Below, one piece after another: positions 7,347-17,200 of a DNA stretch of 64,000 bases. This DNA comes from VKMB-3413 sp041027365 (GTDB lineage: Bacteria; Pseudomonadota; Alphaproteobacteria; Rhizobiales; Rhizobiaceae), in NCBI RefSeq assembly GCF_041027365.1, contig NZ_JBFTEH010000001.1, forward strand, positions 186,001 through 250,000. Reading direction: 5' to 3'. A program made the position numbers and the translations under genes. The notes under the pieces were generated by a model. It made no database searches, had not been told where the DNA came from, and saw nothing but the letters and a program-made list of their open reading frames with translations. How positions within the stretch are numbered: position 1 is the stretch's first letter; the number at the start of each line of letters is the position of its first letter.

Positions 7347-8828
7347 TTACCCGATCCGCCCGGTCAGGGCCGACGTGAGCTCCCCGAGGAGCGGCTTCGG
7401 CCGCTCGGGATCGGCGACATCGGATTCGGCGAAGAGCTGCTCGGCTTCGGTCAGCTCGCGCATCGGCAGGGCGACGAGCCGCCGCCCCTCGCTGCCGCAG
7501 TGGTCGACGAGGGCAATCAGCGAGCCGCCGTTTTCCGCGAGCCGGGTGCCGACCTCCTCCGGCGACAGGCCGAGATGCTCGCCCACCAGGCCGTTGCGGA
7601 TGTCGCGGATGCCTTGCGCGACGGTCGCCTCGCCGGCCGCCTCGATCATGATGTCGCATTCGGTGTCGAAGCCCATCGACCGGTTGTTGAGGTTGGCCGA
7701 GCCGATCTTCAGGACCTGGTCGTCGGCGATCATGATCTTGGCGTGGACGTAGATCGCCGACCCCGCCGCGTTGACCGGATAGACGATCCGGAAGCGGCCG
7801 TGGGAGTCGACGTCGCGGACGAGCTTCATCATCCGGACCCGGGCCGAATCCATCGCCTCGGCTTCCAGCCAGCCGTCGGCCGTATCCGGATTGACGACGA
7901 GGACTTCGGGCCCGTCCGGTTCCTTCACCCGCTCCGCGATCGCCCGGGCGATGTTGCGGGAGGCGAAGTACTGGCTTTCGATGTAGAGCTTGTCGCGCGC
8001 CGCCGCGATGATCGCCAGCGTCGCCTTCTCGATCTCGTTCGTCTGCTCGACATCCTCATAGGCGGGCAGGGTGCGCGCGATCGCGACGGGCACGTCGGTG
8101 AAGTCGGCCTGCAGATCGTCCGGCCAGATGTCGATGTCGCCCACGAAGGGGCCGAGCTCCTCGCCTGTCGCCCGGGTCCATCGCTCGCGCGCGAGGCGCG
8201 CCAGCGCCTTGGCGGCGGGGCCGGTCATGCAGCTCGTCGCATCGTGCCAGGGGCCGAGGGGGTGGCCGTGCGGGGTATGCCGGCCGGCGCGGCCTTCCTC
8301 GTGCTCGCGCGTGTCCCACCGGCCCATCGTCATGTCGATGCCGCCGCAAAAGGCGATCGCCTCATCGACGATCAGCAGCTTCATGTGATGGGCCGACATC
8401 GGAGGATGGGCGCTGTCGAGCCGCATCTCCACAGGGCCCGCAACCTTCCAGCGCAGCATATAGAAGGGCGTCTCGCCGCGGCCGAGCGAGCGCAGCATGC
8501 CGGTATCCCACTTCAGCACGCGGATCGCGAGGTCGGGCCGCTTCTGCCCGACCCAGGTCAGGAAGCGCCCCACCGCGTTCGGGCCCGGCAGCGTCGGCCC
8601 CTCCGGCTCGAGTTCGATGCGGGCATCGAAGTCCCAGCCGATCAAGAGGATCGAGTGCCGCGCCTTCAGCATCGCGTCCTTGGCGGCGCGGAAGAACTCC
8701 GCCGCGTCGATGATGACGGCGAGCCGATCCGCCGTCTCCCGGCGCCAGCATGTCTTGCCCGTCTCGGCCAGCAGGGATTCGGCGGCCAAGCGCGCCTCCT
8801 GTTCTATTCCCGGGAACAGAATGGCCAC
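7347..8828 (-). CDS. Phospholipase D-family protein (two HKD motifs)
   Basis: A 493-residue protein with both catalytic HKD motifs: HHMKLLIVD (His148, Lys150, Asp155) and VHAKIMIADD (near residue 365, followed by GSANLNNRS). This arrangement is typical of bacterial PLD-like phosphatidyltransferases or phospholipases, which cleave or transfer phosphodiester headgroups. No signal peptide or membrane helix is evident, so the protein is probably cytosolic or peripheral. The best start is a GTG at 8828; no ATG occurs near the N-terminus. It stands alone, convergent with the His-rich gene and 77 bases from fadJ. A Gly/Cys-rich stem-loop (about 7293-7322) lies downstream. Confidence 0.85.
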   Translation of the reverse strand: MAILFPGIEQEARLAAESLLAETGKTCWRRETADRLAVIIDAAEFFRAAKDAMLKARHSILLIGWDFDARIELEPEGPTLPGPNAVGRFLTWVGQKRPDLAIRVLKWDTGMLRSLGRGETPFYMLRWKVAGPVEMRLDSAHPPMSAHHMKLLIVDEAIAFCGGIDMTMGRWDTREHEEGRAGRHTPHGHPLGPWHDATSCMTGPAAKALARLARERWTRATGEELGPFVGDIDIWPDDLQADFTDVPVAIARTLPAYEDVEQTNEIEKATLAIIAAARDKLYIESQYFASRNIARAIAERVKEPDGPEVLVVNPDTADGWLEAEAMDSARVRMMKLVRDVDSHGRFRIVYPVNAAGSAIYVHAKIMIADDQVLKIGSANLNNRSMGFDTECDIMIEAAGEATVAQGIRDIRNGLVGEHLGLSPEEVGTRLAENGGSLIALVDHCGSEGRRLVALPMRELTEAEQLFAESDVADPERPKPLLGELTSALTGRIG

Positions 8829-8904
8829 CTAGGGGCCACCCGCCGACGGTGAAGGGGAAACGGTCGGCGAGCGGTGACGGATCGGGCCCGGCGCGTCGCG
8901 CCGC

Positions 8905-11115
8905 TCAGGCGGCGGCGCTCTCTCCGGGCTCGGACGGCGCGAAGCGGCCGTAGAAGGTCTCGCCCCGGTCTGCCATCTCGACCAGCAGCGGGATCGGCTC
9001 GAAGCGCTCTCCGTGCTTCTCCGCCAGCCGCCGGCAGAGCGCCACGAAGGTCTTCAGGCCCATGCCGTCGATATAGCTGATCGTGCCGCCGGTGAAGGGC
9101 GCGAAGCCGAAGCCGAAGATCGAGCCGATATCGGCCTCGCGCGGGTCGGTGACGACGCCTTCCGCCATGGTGCGCGCCGCCTCCAGCGCCATGGTGACGA
9201 GGAAGCGCTCCTTCAGCTCGGGGAAGGGCACCTCGTCCGCCTTCTGCTGCGGGAACATCTCCTTCAGCCCGGGCCAGAGGTGCTTCTTCGCCGGCTTCTG
9301 CGGATAGTCGTAGAAGCCCTTGCCGGCCTTGCGGCCGTGCCGGCCGGCCTCGACCATGGTCTCGATCAGCTTGAAATGGCGCGGATCGACCGCGCCTTCG
9401 CCGAGGTCGCGGATCGTCGCCTTCATGATCTTCAAGGCGAGATCGACCGCGGTCTCGTCGACCAGCGCCAGCGGGCCGACCGGCATGCCGGCGAACTTCG
9501 CGGCGTTCTCGATCATCGCCGGCGGCACGCCCTCGACCACCATGTGGAACGCCTCGTTCATGTAGCGAAGCACGCAGCGATTGGCGAAGAAGCCGCGGGA
9601 GTCGTTGACGACGATCGGCGTCTTCCTGATCGCGCGCACGAAGTCCATCGCCGTCGCGAGGGCGGCCTCGCCGGTCTTCTCGCCGAGAATGATCTCGGTC
9701 AGCGGCATCTTCTCGACCGGCGAGAAGAAATGGATGCCGATGAAGCGGGCGGGATCGTCGAAGGTCTCGGCGAGGCTGGTGATCGGGATGGTCGAGGTGT
9801 TGGAGGCGTAGACGGCATCCTTCGGCAACACCGCCGCGACCTGCTTCGTCACCTCGGCTTTCACGTCCCGGTCCTCGAACACCGCCTCGATCACGAGGCC
9901 CGCGTCCTTCAGCGCGCCGTAGTCGGGGGTCGCGGTGATGCGCGACAGGAGGGCAGCCGCCTTCTCCTCGCTCATCCGGCCCTTGGCGACGAGATCGCCC
10001 GCGAGCTTTTCGGAATGCGCCTTGCCCTTGTCGGCGGCCGCCTGGTCACGGTCGATCAGCACGACCTCGAGGCCGCCGGTCGCCGCGGCGTAGGCGATGC
10101 CGGCGCCCATGAAGCCGGCGCCGACGACGCCGACCTTCTTGAGCCTGGTGTCGGGAATGCCGGCCGGGCGCCGCGCACCCTTGGCGAGCGCCTGCGCCGA
10201 GACGAAGAGCGAGCGCACCATCATCGCCGCTTCCCGGGTGCGCAGGATTTCGGTGAAGTAGCGCTGCTCGACGCGCAGCGCGGCGTCGATCGGCAGCAGC
10301 AGGCCTTCGTAGACGCATTTCACGATGGCGCGGGCGGCGGGATAGTTGTCCTTGGTCTCCTTGCGGTAGAGCGCGGCGACGGCCGGCCAGACCTGCGCGC
10401 CCTGCGCCGAGTAGACCGGCCCGGAGGGCAGCCGGTAGCCTTTCTCGTCCCAGGGGCGAACGGGCGAGAGGCCGGCCTTCAGCATGGCCTTCGCCGCATC
10501 CAGCAGATCGTCCGGCGCAACCACCTCGTCGACGAGCTTCATCGCCTTCGCCTTCTCGGCGGAGAGCGTCGAGCCCTTCAGAAGCAGTTCCAGCGCCGCC
10601 TGCGTATCGGTCAGCCGCGGCACGCGCTGAGTGCCGCCGGCGCCCGGCAGGAGGCCGACCTTCACCTCGGGCAGGCCCATCGCGGCATTGGAGGAGGCGA
10701 CGCGGCCGTGGCAGGCGAGGGCGAGCTCGAAGCCGCCGCCCATGCAGGTGCCGTTGATTGCGGCGACGAAGGGCTTGCCGCAGGTCTCCAGCTTGCGCCA
10801 GACCCGCGACATGGCGCCGACCCGCTCGAACAGGGCGGCGATGGTGCGCTCGGGATCGTCGGCCGAGCGCCTGGCGATCATGTCGAAGACGCCGGACATC
10901 ATCTTGAGATCGGCGCCGCCGGTGAAGGACCCCGGCTTGCCCGAGGTGAACACCGCGCCCTTGACCCCCTCGTCGCCGACGATCCGGTCGATGATGTCGG
11001 AGATCTCGCCGAGGACGTCTTCGCTGAAGACGTTCATCGACTTGCCTGGCATGTCCCAGACGATGGTCGCGATGCCGTCGCCGTCCGTTTCGACCGTGAA
11101 GTTTTCCGTCGCCAT
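8905..11115 (-). CDS. fadJ: Bifunctional enoyl-CoA hydratase / 3-hydroxyacyl-CoA dehydrogenase (FadJ/FadB type)
   Basis: A 736-residue fatty-acid oxidation alpha-type subunit. Residues about 1-190 form an enoyl-CoA hydratase domain (GSFTGGADLKMM; NGTCMGGGFELALACHGR; GLLPGAGGTQRVPRL, carrying the two catalytic Glu positions). About 330-620 is the NAD-binding hydroxyacyl-CoA dehydrogenase (VGVVGAGFMGAGIAYAAA; GIHFFSPVEKMPLTEII with the catalytic His). It carries out the middle two steps of beta-oxidation. ATG 11115 is chosen because GGTGGAG lies about six bases upstream; a further ATG at 11148 is in frame. The matching thiolase lies on the same strand beyond an oppositely oriented EAL gene. Confidence 0.94.
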   Translation of the reverse strand: MATENFTVETDGDGIATIVWDMPGKSMNVFSEDVLGEISDIIDRIVGDEGVKGAVFTSGKPGSFTGGADLKMMSGVFDMIARRSADDPERTIAALFERVGAMSRVWRKLETCGKPFVAAINGTCMGGGFELALACHGRVASSNAAMGLPEVKVGLLPGAGGTQRVPRLTDTQAALELLLKGSTLSAEKAKAMKLVDEVVAPDDLLDAAKAMLKAGLSPVRPWDEKGYRLPSGPVYSAQGAQVWPAVAALYRKETKDNYPAARAIVKCVYEGLLLPIDAALRVEQRYFTEILRTREAAMMVRSLFVSAQALAKGARRPAGIPDTRLKKVGVVGAGFMGAGIAYAAATGGLEVVLIDRDQAAADKGKAHSEKLAGDLVAKGRMSEEKAAALLSRITATPDYGALKDAGLVIEAVFEDRDVKAEVTKQVAAVLPKDAVYASNTSTIPITSLAETFDDPARFIGIHFFSPVEKMPLTEIILGEKTGEAALATAMDFVRAIRKTPIVVNDSRGFFANRCVLRYMNEAFHMVVEGVPPAMIENAAKFAGMPVGPLALVDETAVDLALKIMKATIRDLGEGAVDPRHFKLIETMVEAGRHGRKAGKGFYDYPQKPAKKHLWPGLKEMFPQQKADEVPFPELKERFLVTMALEAARTMAEGVVTDPREADIGSIFGFGFAPFTGGTISYIDGMGLKTFVALCRRLAEKHGERFEPIPLLVEMADRGETFYGRFAPSEPGESAAA

Positions 11116-11264
11116 GTCCGTCTCCACCCTGTGCATTTCTGTCGTCAACCAAAGAACTTCTTCGTTCGACTGGCCCGTCGTCGCATTCGGACCACCGATC
11201 TTTAGACTTGCGAAACCGCCCGCGCCTTAGCGTCCGAGACAGACCATCTCAGCGAGAATCTCCC

Positions 11265-12032
11265 ATGTCCGCCACCTGCCCGGGCTGCCAGACGGCACGG
11301 CCCCTCGACTTCGAATTCTCGATGGCCTTCCAGCCGATCTTCGACATCGCCGAAGCCCGGGTCTGGGGCTACGAGGCGCTGATCCGCGGCCTGAAGGGGG
11401 AGGGCGCCTATGCCATCCTCTCGCAGGTCGCCGAGGACCAGCGCTACCGCTTCGACCAGGCCTGCCGGGTCAAGGCGATCGAGCTGGCCTCGAAGATCTT
11501 CCCGCGCGGCGAGACCCTGCACCTGTCGATCAACTTCCTGCCGAATGCCGTCTACGAACCGTCCGCCTGCCTGCGGGCGACGCTGGCCGCGGCCCGCAAG
11601 TCGGCCTTTCCGCAGGACGCGATCATGTTCGAGTTCACCGAGAACGAGGAGGTCTCGGACATCGCGCATCTGCAGAACATCATCACCGAATACCGCCGCC
11701 AGGGCTTCATCACCGCGCTCGACGACTTCGGCGCCGGCTATGCCGGCCTCGGCCTCCTCGCCGACTTCCAGCCCGACCTCATCAAGCTCGACATGAAGCT
11801 GATCCGCGGCGTCGAGACCTCGCATGCGCGGCAGACCATCATCGCGGCCATTCTGCATGTCACCCGCGAACTCGGCATTCAGGTGCTGGCGGAGGGCGTC
11901 GAGACGGAGGCGGAGTTCGTCAACCTGAAGGCGGCCGGCATCCGGCTCTTCCAGGGCTACTACTTCGCCAAGCCCGCCTTCGAGGCGCTGCCGGGGCTGA
12001 GCGCCGCGAGCCTCAAGGCCGCCGCGGCCTGA
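11265..12032 (+). CDS. Stand-alone EAL-domain c-di-GMP phosphodiesterase
   Basis: A 255-residue protein consisting of little but an EAL domain, which hydrolyses c-di-GMP to pGpG. All signature elements are visible: GYEALIRG, LSINFLPN, FEFTENE, ALDDFGAGYAGL, LIKLDMKLIRG, LAEGVETEAEF and QGYYFAKP, so it should be catalytically competent. The N-terminus begins MSATCPGCQTARPLDF; the CxxC pair could bind metal or sense redox. There is no signal peptide or membrane helix. It is transcribed against the fadJ and thiolase genes on either side and is probably monocistronic. Confidence 0.9.
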   Translation: MSATCPGCQTARPLDFEFSMAFQPIFDIAEARVWGYEALIRGLKGEGAYAILSQVAEDQRYRFDQACRVKAIELASKIFPRGETLHLSINFLPNAVYEPSACLRATLAAARKSAFPQDAIMFEFTENEEVSDIAHLQNIITEYRRQGFITALDDFGAGYAGLGLLADFQPDLIKLDMKLIRGVETSHARQTIIAAILHVTRELGIQVLAEGVETEAEFVNLKAAGIRLFQGYYFAKPAFEALPGLSAASLKAAAA

Positions 12033-12069
12033 CCACTCCGCCATCGCGGCGCGCGCGAGCACGGCGAGA

Positions 12070-13278
12070 TCAGACCCGCTCGATGATCGTCGCGGTTCCC
12101 ATGCCGGCCCCGATGCACAGCGTCACGAGGGCCGTCTGCTTGTCCTGTCGTTCCAGCTCGTCGAGAACGGTGCCGAGGATCATCGCGCCGGTCGCGCCGA
12201 GCGGATGGCCCATCGCGATCGCGCCGCCATTGACGTTGATCGTCTCGCGATCAATGTCGAAAGCCTGGATGTAGCGCAGGACCACGGCCGCGAAGGCTTC
12301 GTTGAGTTCGAAGAGGTCGATGTCGGAGAGCGACATGCCGGCGCGCTTCAGGAGCTTTTCCGTCACGTCGACCGGGCCGGTCAGCATCAGCGCCGGATCG
12401 GAGCCGATATTGGCGAAGGCCCTGATCCGCGCGCGCGGCTTCACGCCGAGCGTCTCGCCGCCGGCCTTGGAGCCGATCAGCACCGCGCCGGCGCCGTCAA
12501 CGATGCCGGAGGAATTGCCGGCATGGTGGACGTGGTCCACTGCTTCGATCTCCGGATGCGCCTGGATCGCCACGGCGTCGTAGCCGCCCATCTCGCCATA
12601 GGCCGCGAAGGAGGCGTTGAGGCTGCCGAGGGACTGCATGTCAGTCGAAGGCCGCATGTGCTCGTCGCGGTCGAGGATCGTCAGGCCGTTCTGGTCCTTG
12701 ACCGGGATGACGGCCTTGGCGAAGCGGCCCTCCTGCCAGGCCGTCGCCGCCCGCTTCTGGCTCTCGACGGCGTAAGCGTCGACGTCGTCGCGCGTGAAGC
12801 CGTATTTCGTCGCGATGAGATCGGCCGAGACGCCCTGCGGCATGAAGTAGGACGGGATCGCCACCGACGGGTCCATCATCCAGGCGCCGCCGGCCGCGCC
12901 CATGCCGACGCGCGACATCGACTCGACGCCGCCGGCGATGACGAGGTCGTCCGCCCCTTGCGCCACCTTGGCGGCGGCAAGGTTCACCGCATCGAGGCCG
13001 GAGGCGCAGAAGCGCGAGATCTGGATGCCGGGCGCGGAGAAATCATAGCCGGCCTCGAAGGCGGCCGAGCGGGGAATGACCGCGCCGGCCTCGCCGACCG
13101 GGTCGACGCAGCCGAAGATGATGTCGTCGACCGTGCGCGTGTCGATGCCGTTCCGGTCGCGGAGCGCCTCCAGCACCCTCGCGCCGAGCCGCACGGCGGG
13201 CACTTCATGGAGCGCGCCGTCCTTCTTGCCGCGCCCGCGCGGCGTGCGGACGTGATCGTAGATGAAAGCCTCGGCCAT
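12070..13278 (-). CDS. Acetyl-CoA acyltransferase (thiolase)
   Basis: A 402-residue thiolase that carries out the last beta-oxidation step, thiolytic release of acetyl-CoA. The nucleophile Cys91 (SRFCASGLDAVN), the AMGHPLGATGA block with the catalytic His near 358, and CIGAGMG with the second Cys near 388 are all present. The start is ATG 13278, preceded by GGGGAGGAGAGCGAG. It pairs functionally with fadJ (8905-11115), though the EAL gene separates them. A near-palindromic TTACGT/TGACGT element lies 62-76 bases upstream, and a MerR gene is the next gene on the same strand. Confidence 0.93.
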   Translation of the reverse strand: MAEAFIYDHVRTPRGRGKKDGALHEVPAVRLGARVLEALRDRNGIDTRTVDDIIFGCVDPVGEAGAVIPRSAAFEAGYDFSAPGIQISRFCASGLDAVNLAAAKVAQGADDLVIAGGVESMSRVGMGAAGGAWMMDPSVAIPSYFMPQGVSADLIATKYGFTRDDVDAYAVESQKRAATAWQEGRFAKAVIPVKDQNGLTILDRDEHMRPSTDMQSLGSLNASFAAYGEMGGYDAVAIQAHPEIEAVDHVHHAGNSSGIVDGAGAVLIGSKAGGETLGVKPRARIRAFANIGSDPALMLTGPVDVTEKLLKRAGMSLSDIDLFELNEAFAAVVLRYIQAFDIDRETINVNGGAIAMGHPLGATGAMILGTVLDELERQDKQTALVTLCIGAGMGTATIIERV

Positions 13279-13339
13279 CTCGCTCTCCTCCCCGAATGCG
13301 TGGGCGGCCGGATCCCGGCCGCACCATCGCGAGCAACGC

Positions 13340-13354
13340 TTACGTAAACGTCAA
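13340..13354 (-). promoter_or_regulatory. Candidate MerR-type operator upstream of the thiolase gene
   Basis: TTACGTAAACGTCAA reads as two ACGT half-sites with a two-base spacer; on the coding strand it begins with TTGACG, a possible -35. It resembles, from memory, sites of LiuR-like MerR regulators of branched-chain and fatty-acid catabolism. The nearby MerR gene makes it a plausible operator. No matching copy was seen upstream of fadJ. Confidence 0.4.
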
Positions 13355-13470
13355 AGAAGCCGCGAGCAAGGGCTAATTGACTGCCGGCTACGCATGGCTC
13401 CGTGATCCGTGTCCAGGGCTGCCTGCGGCTGCTTCCCGCAGCCGCAGCCGCTTGCCAGGGTGTGGCCGCC

Positions 13471-13956
13471 TTACTGCGGCATCTCGTTCAATTTGCCGCG
13501 AACGAAGCCGATGGTGACATCCATCGCCTGGATCGACTGTTCGATCTCCCGCTTCTGTTCGTGCAGGATCTCGAGCTGTTCCTCGAAACGCTCGATCGCG
13601 ACTTCGAGCTGCTTCCGCTTCCCGTTGGGCTGGTGGTAGATGTCGATCAGCTGCTTGGCCTCGGTCAGCGAGAAGCCCAGCGTCTTGGCGAGCAGGATCA
13701 GGCGGAGCCTCGTCCGGTCGCGCCGGCTGTAGAGCCGGGTGGTGCCGCGACGCTCGGGCGCGAGCAGCCCGCGATCTTCGTAGAAGCGCAGCGTCCGCAG
13801 CGTCACACCGAATTCCTGCGCCAGATCGCCGATGCGGAAGGTCTGTCGGTCCGGCTGGCTGTCGCCGTTCAGACCCAGCAGGAAGTCGATATCGACGGAC
13901 GATTCCTCGTCCGCCTGCTCTGCGATTTTCACATTTGCCATTCTAAGGTTTTCCAT
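13471..13956 (-). CDS. MerR-family transcriptional regulator, probably of acyl-CoA catabolism
   Basis: A 161-residue regulator. A winged-helix MerR DNA-binding domain spans about 38-105 (FRIGDLAQEFGVTLRTLRFY; RRGTTRLYSRRDRTRLRLI), followed by a long dimerisation coiled coil (EVAIERFEEQLEILHEQKRE). It lacks the Cys pattern of metal-sensing MerR proteins, which suits a LiuR-like regulator responding to acyl-CoA. ATG 13956 opens MENLRMANVK; a second ATG at 13941 is possible, and in-frame codons extend further upstream to 14091. It is immediately upstream of, and co-oriented with, the thiolase gene. Confidence 0.85.
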   Translation of the reverse strand: MENLRMANVKIAEQADEESSVDIDFLLGLNGDSQPDRQTFRIGDLAQEFGVTLRTLRFYEDRGLLAPERRGTTRLYSRRDRTRLRLILLAKTLGFSLTEAKQLIDIYHQPNGKRKQLEVAIERFEEQLEILHEQKREIEQSIQAMDVTIGFVRGKLNEMPQ

Positions 13957-14120
13957 GCTCGCCCGCCGTCGGGGCAAAATTCTTCGGGCTCCCCCCGAGT
14001 CGCTGTCGCGGCCTGCAGCGAATATCGATCGAAATGCGGCTCTTGCAAGACGTAACGGCATTTCGCAATCCAGCTTCACGTCGGCTTGCACAGCTAATCC
14101 CTAACAGGACCTTACCCGCC

Positions 14121-14149
14121 TTAACTCGCTGTTCACCATATCCGGTGAA
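14121..14149 (+). promoter_or_regulatory. CtrA-like half-match and overlapping inverted repeat upstream of the PodJ-like gene
   Basis: TTAA at 14121 is followed after seven bases by TTCAC, one mismatch from the alphaproteobacterial CtrA consensus TTAA-N7-TTAAC. An inverted repeat TTCACC/GGTGAA (14132-14149) overlaps it. It lies about 70-97 bases before the start codon. Such near-matches can occur by chance. Confidence 0.25.
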
Positions 14150-14217
14150 TTTGCGGATCGGACGGACGGGAACCGAACTGTTTGGGCGTCTCGCCCAGCG
14201 CGACCGGGGAAGCTGAT

Positions 14218-17200
14218 ATGGCCGAACAAAGAGAGAGAGAGGCAACCGCGGTTCGCGAGCGCGAAGACGCCTCTTCGCTGGACTCGCTCAGTCGGACGCT
14301 CGAGGACCTCGAAGCCCGCCTCGCGCGGATGACGGCCGCTCGCGCCTCGTCCCGGCCTCAGTCTTCGGCGCGCACGGCGACAGCGGGCCTGGCACCATCT
14401 GCGGCTTCGCAGAACGGCGCGGCGGCGGCCCGCCCGCGCACCGGCCGCCAGACGCTCTCCGAAGCAGTCTCCGAAATCGTCATGCGGCAAAAGGCGCTGA
14501 ACGGTCAGACTGCCGCGCCGATCGCCGGCATGGCCGAGATGGCCGAGGGCGAGGTCCGGATGGCCGCGGCCGGCGGCTCGCGCCGACCCGCCGCGCAGCC
14601 GGTCCGCCGGCGTCCCGCGCCGCCGGTGCGCGAGGTCAGCCCGGAGGACAGTTTCGACGAGAGCCGGACCCGCGTCCCTGACATCACCCGGCAGCTGGAG
14701 CGGCTGCGCGAGGAGCTGCGCGCCGACATGGCGAAGAGCTTCCAGCCGCGCTTCGACGACATGCGCGCCGCCTTCGACGCGCTGCGCAAGATGATCGACG
14801 AGCGCGCGAGCAGCGAGCGCATCGACGCCGAGATCGCGCGGGTCGACGACGGGCTGAGCCGCATGGCCGACAGCGGCGCCGACCAGGCGGCCGTCGGGAC
14901 GCTGCGCGAGGAGCTGCAGTCGATGCGCGACCTCGTCGAGCAGATGGCGCGCGAAGAGAGCCTTCAGGCGGTGGGGCGCAAGTGGGACGCGCTGGAGACG
15001 CGGATCTCCGGCGACAGGGCCGAAGAGGCGCAGGCCAAGCGCGACATCAAGGACGAGCTGGAGCGGCTGCGCTCCTCGCTCGGCACGCTTGCCAGCGAAG
15101 AACAGATCAAGGCCGTCGAGCGGCGCTGGGAGGAGTTCGAGGCGCGCTATCTGTCGGCGCCCGCCAAGGCCGACGGCGAGAACATCTCCGAGCTGTTGAA
15201 GACCGAGATGAACGGCCTGCGCGAGAAGCTGGAGACGCTCGCGTCCGAGCAGTCCGTGCGGGCGGTCGAGGCACGCTGGGGCTCGCTCGACGAGCGCTTC
15301 GCCTCGCGCGAGCTGGAAGAGAAGATCGAGGCGATGGCCGCGCGCATGGCCGGCCTGGAGACGGCGCTCGCCAAGCTGCCGGAGACGCTGACCATCGCGC
15401 CGCTGGAAGAGCGCATCCACTCGCTGGCGGTCGGCATCGAGGCCGTCGCCAAGCGCCAGCAGGAAGAGGCCGACCTCGACCACTTCGTCCTCCTCGAGGA
15501 ACGGCTCGACGAGATTTCCCGGGCGATCGTCGCCGCGACGCATCGCTCGGCGACGGTTGACATGAGCCCGGTGGAGCGGATCGAGGCGCGGCTGCAGACG
15601 CTGAGCACGCGGGTCGACGAGCTCGGCCGCGACGGCGATACCGAGGCGATGTCGGCGCGCATCGCGGAGCTTGCCGACCGGATCGAGGCGATGGCGAACA
15701 GCCCGGCGGCACAGGCGCTGGGCGAACGGCTGGAGGGCTTTGCCGCGCAGCTCGATCTGCTCGCCGGGTCCGGCGAGGCGCCCTCGGCCGAGGTGCAGGC
15801 GATCGAGGCCCGGCTGCAGGCCCTGACCACGCGGCTCGAGGAGACGATGGGCCCGCGCGTCGACGAGGATCTCGTCCGCACGCTGGAAGCGCAGATCAAT
15901 CGCCTGTCGCAGCAGATCAGCGAGAACGGTGCGCCGGTCGCGGTCGCCGATCCCGAACTCGACCAGCGCCTGACGGCGATCGAGCGTCGGCTGGACGAAA
16001 ATCGCGACGCCATTCTCGCCTCGGCACGCGCCGCTGCCGACGAGGCGGTGCGCCAGATGCTGGAGACGGGCGATACCCGCCATGGCGAGCATGTGGCCCA
16101 GCTGTCGCAGGACCTTCGTTCGCTGGAGGCGCTGTCGCGCGAGAAGGGCGCCGAGAGCCAGGAGTTCTTCGAGACCGTCCACAAGACGTTGCTGCAGCTG
16201 GTCGACCGGATCGGCCGGATCGAGAGCGACCTGAACGACGCCCGGTCGCAGAAGGCGCCGCATGCGCTCCATGCGGTGCATGCCGCCGATCCGGTTCCCC
16301 CGCTCCCGCAGGCCTTCGCGGCGTCCGAGAGCGATGAGGGCGCCGAAGACGGCACGGCGCGCGGGCTGCGGGGCATGCTCGCCCGCAAGCTATCGAAGAA
16401 ATCCAAGGCCGGTGCCGGTACCGAGCCGGGTAGCGCGAACCGCTGGGAGGAGCCGCCGCTCGAGCGGCAGGAGCACGGCGCGGAGAGTGGCTTCGGCCGG
16501 GTGGAGACGCCGGCGCTCGACGCGTCCGACGTCCTGGAAACCCGCGAGGCGAACCGGCCGCTGGCGATCGGCTCCGGTGCGCCCGACATCACGTCGCTGC
16601 TCGAGCGTGTGCGGGCCCAGCAGGCGGGCAGGGGGCCGCACGGCCAGGAGGCGGGGAAAGCGGACTTCATCGCCGCCGCTCGCCGCGCCGCCATGGCCGC
16701 CGCCGCCGAAGCGGAATCGCTTCGCAGCGCGCCGGAGGCCTCGGCGGACGACGGCTCGTCCAACCCCGTCGACATCGCCTCGCGTCGCCGCAAGCCGATC
16801 CTGATGGCGATCGGCGCGGTAATTCTGGCGCTGGCCGCGATCCCGGCCGCCCAGACCGTCAATCACCTCCTTGCGAGCCGCGACGTGCCGGTCGAGGCGG
16901 CCGATGCTCGCGATCCGTCCGCGGCGGCCGATATTGCCGCGCCTGCCGTTGTCGCGCCGCCCCGCACCGTCGGCTCGGCTGCCGGCGACCAGACTTCCGC
17001 TCCGGCCGGCAATACCGCAGGCGCCGTCCAGCCGGATGATGCTGCGGCCAGCCCGGCGGCGCGGCCGGCCGGCGTCGCGGTTCCGCAGAACACCGCTTCG
17101 CAGGCCGCCCCGGCACAAGCGACCAGCGCGCCGCCGGCGCGTGCCGATGCGCCCGCTGCCCAGGCGCAACCCGCATCGTCCGCGGTTGCCGTTCCTGCGG

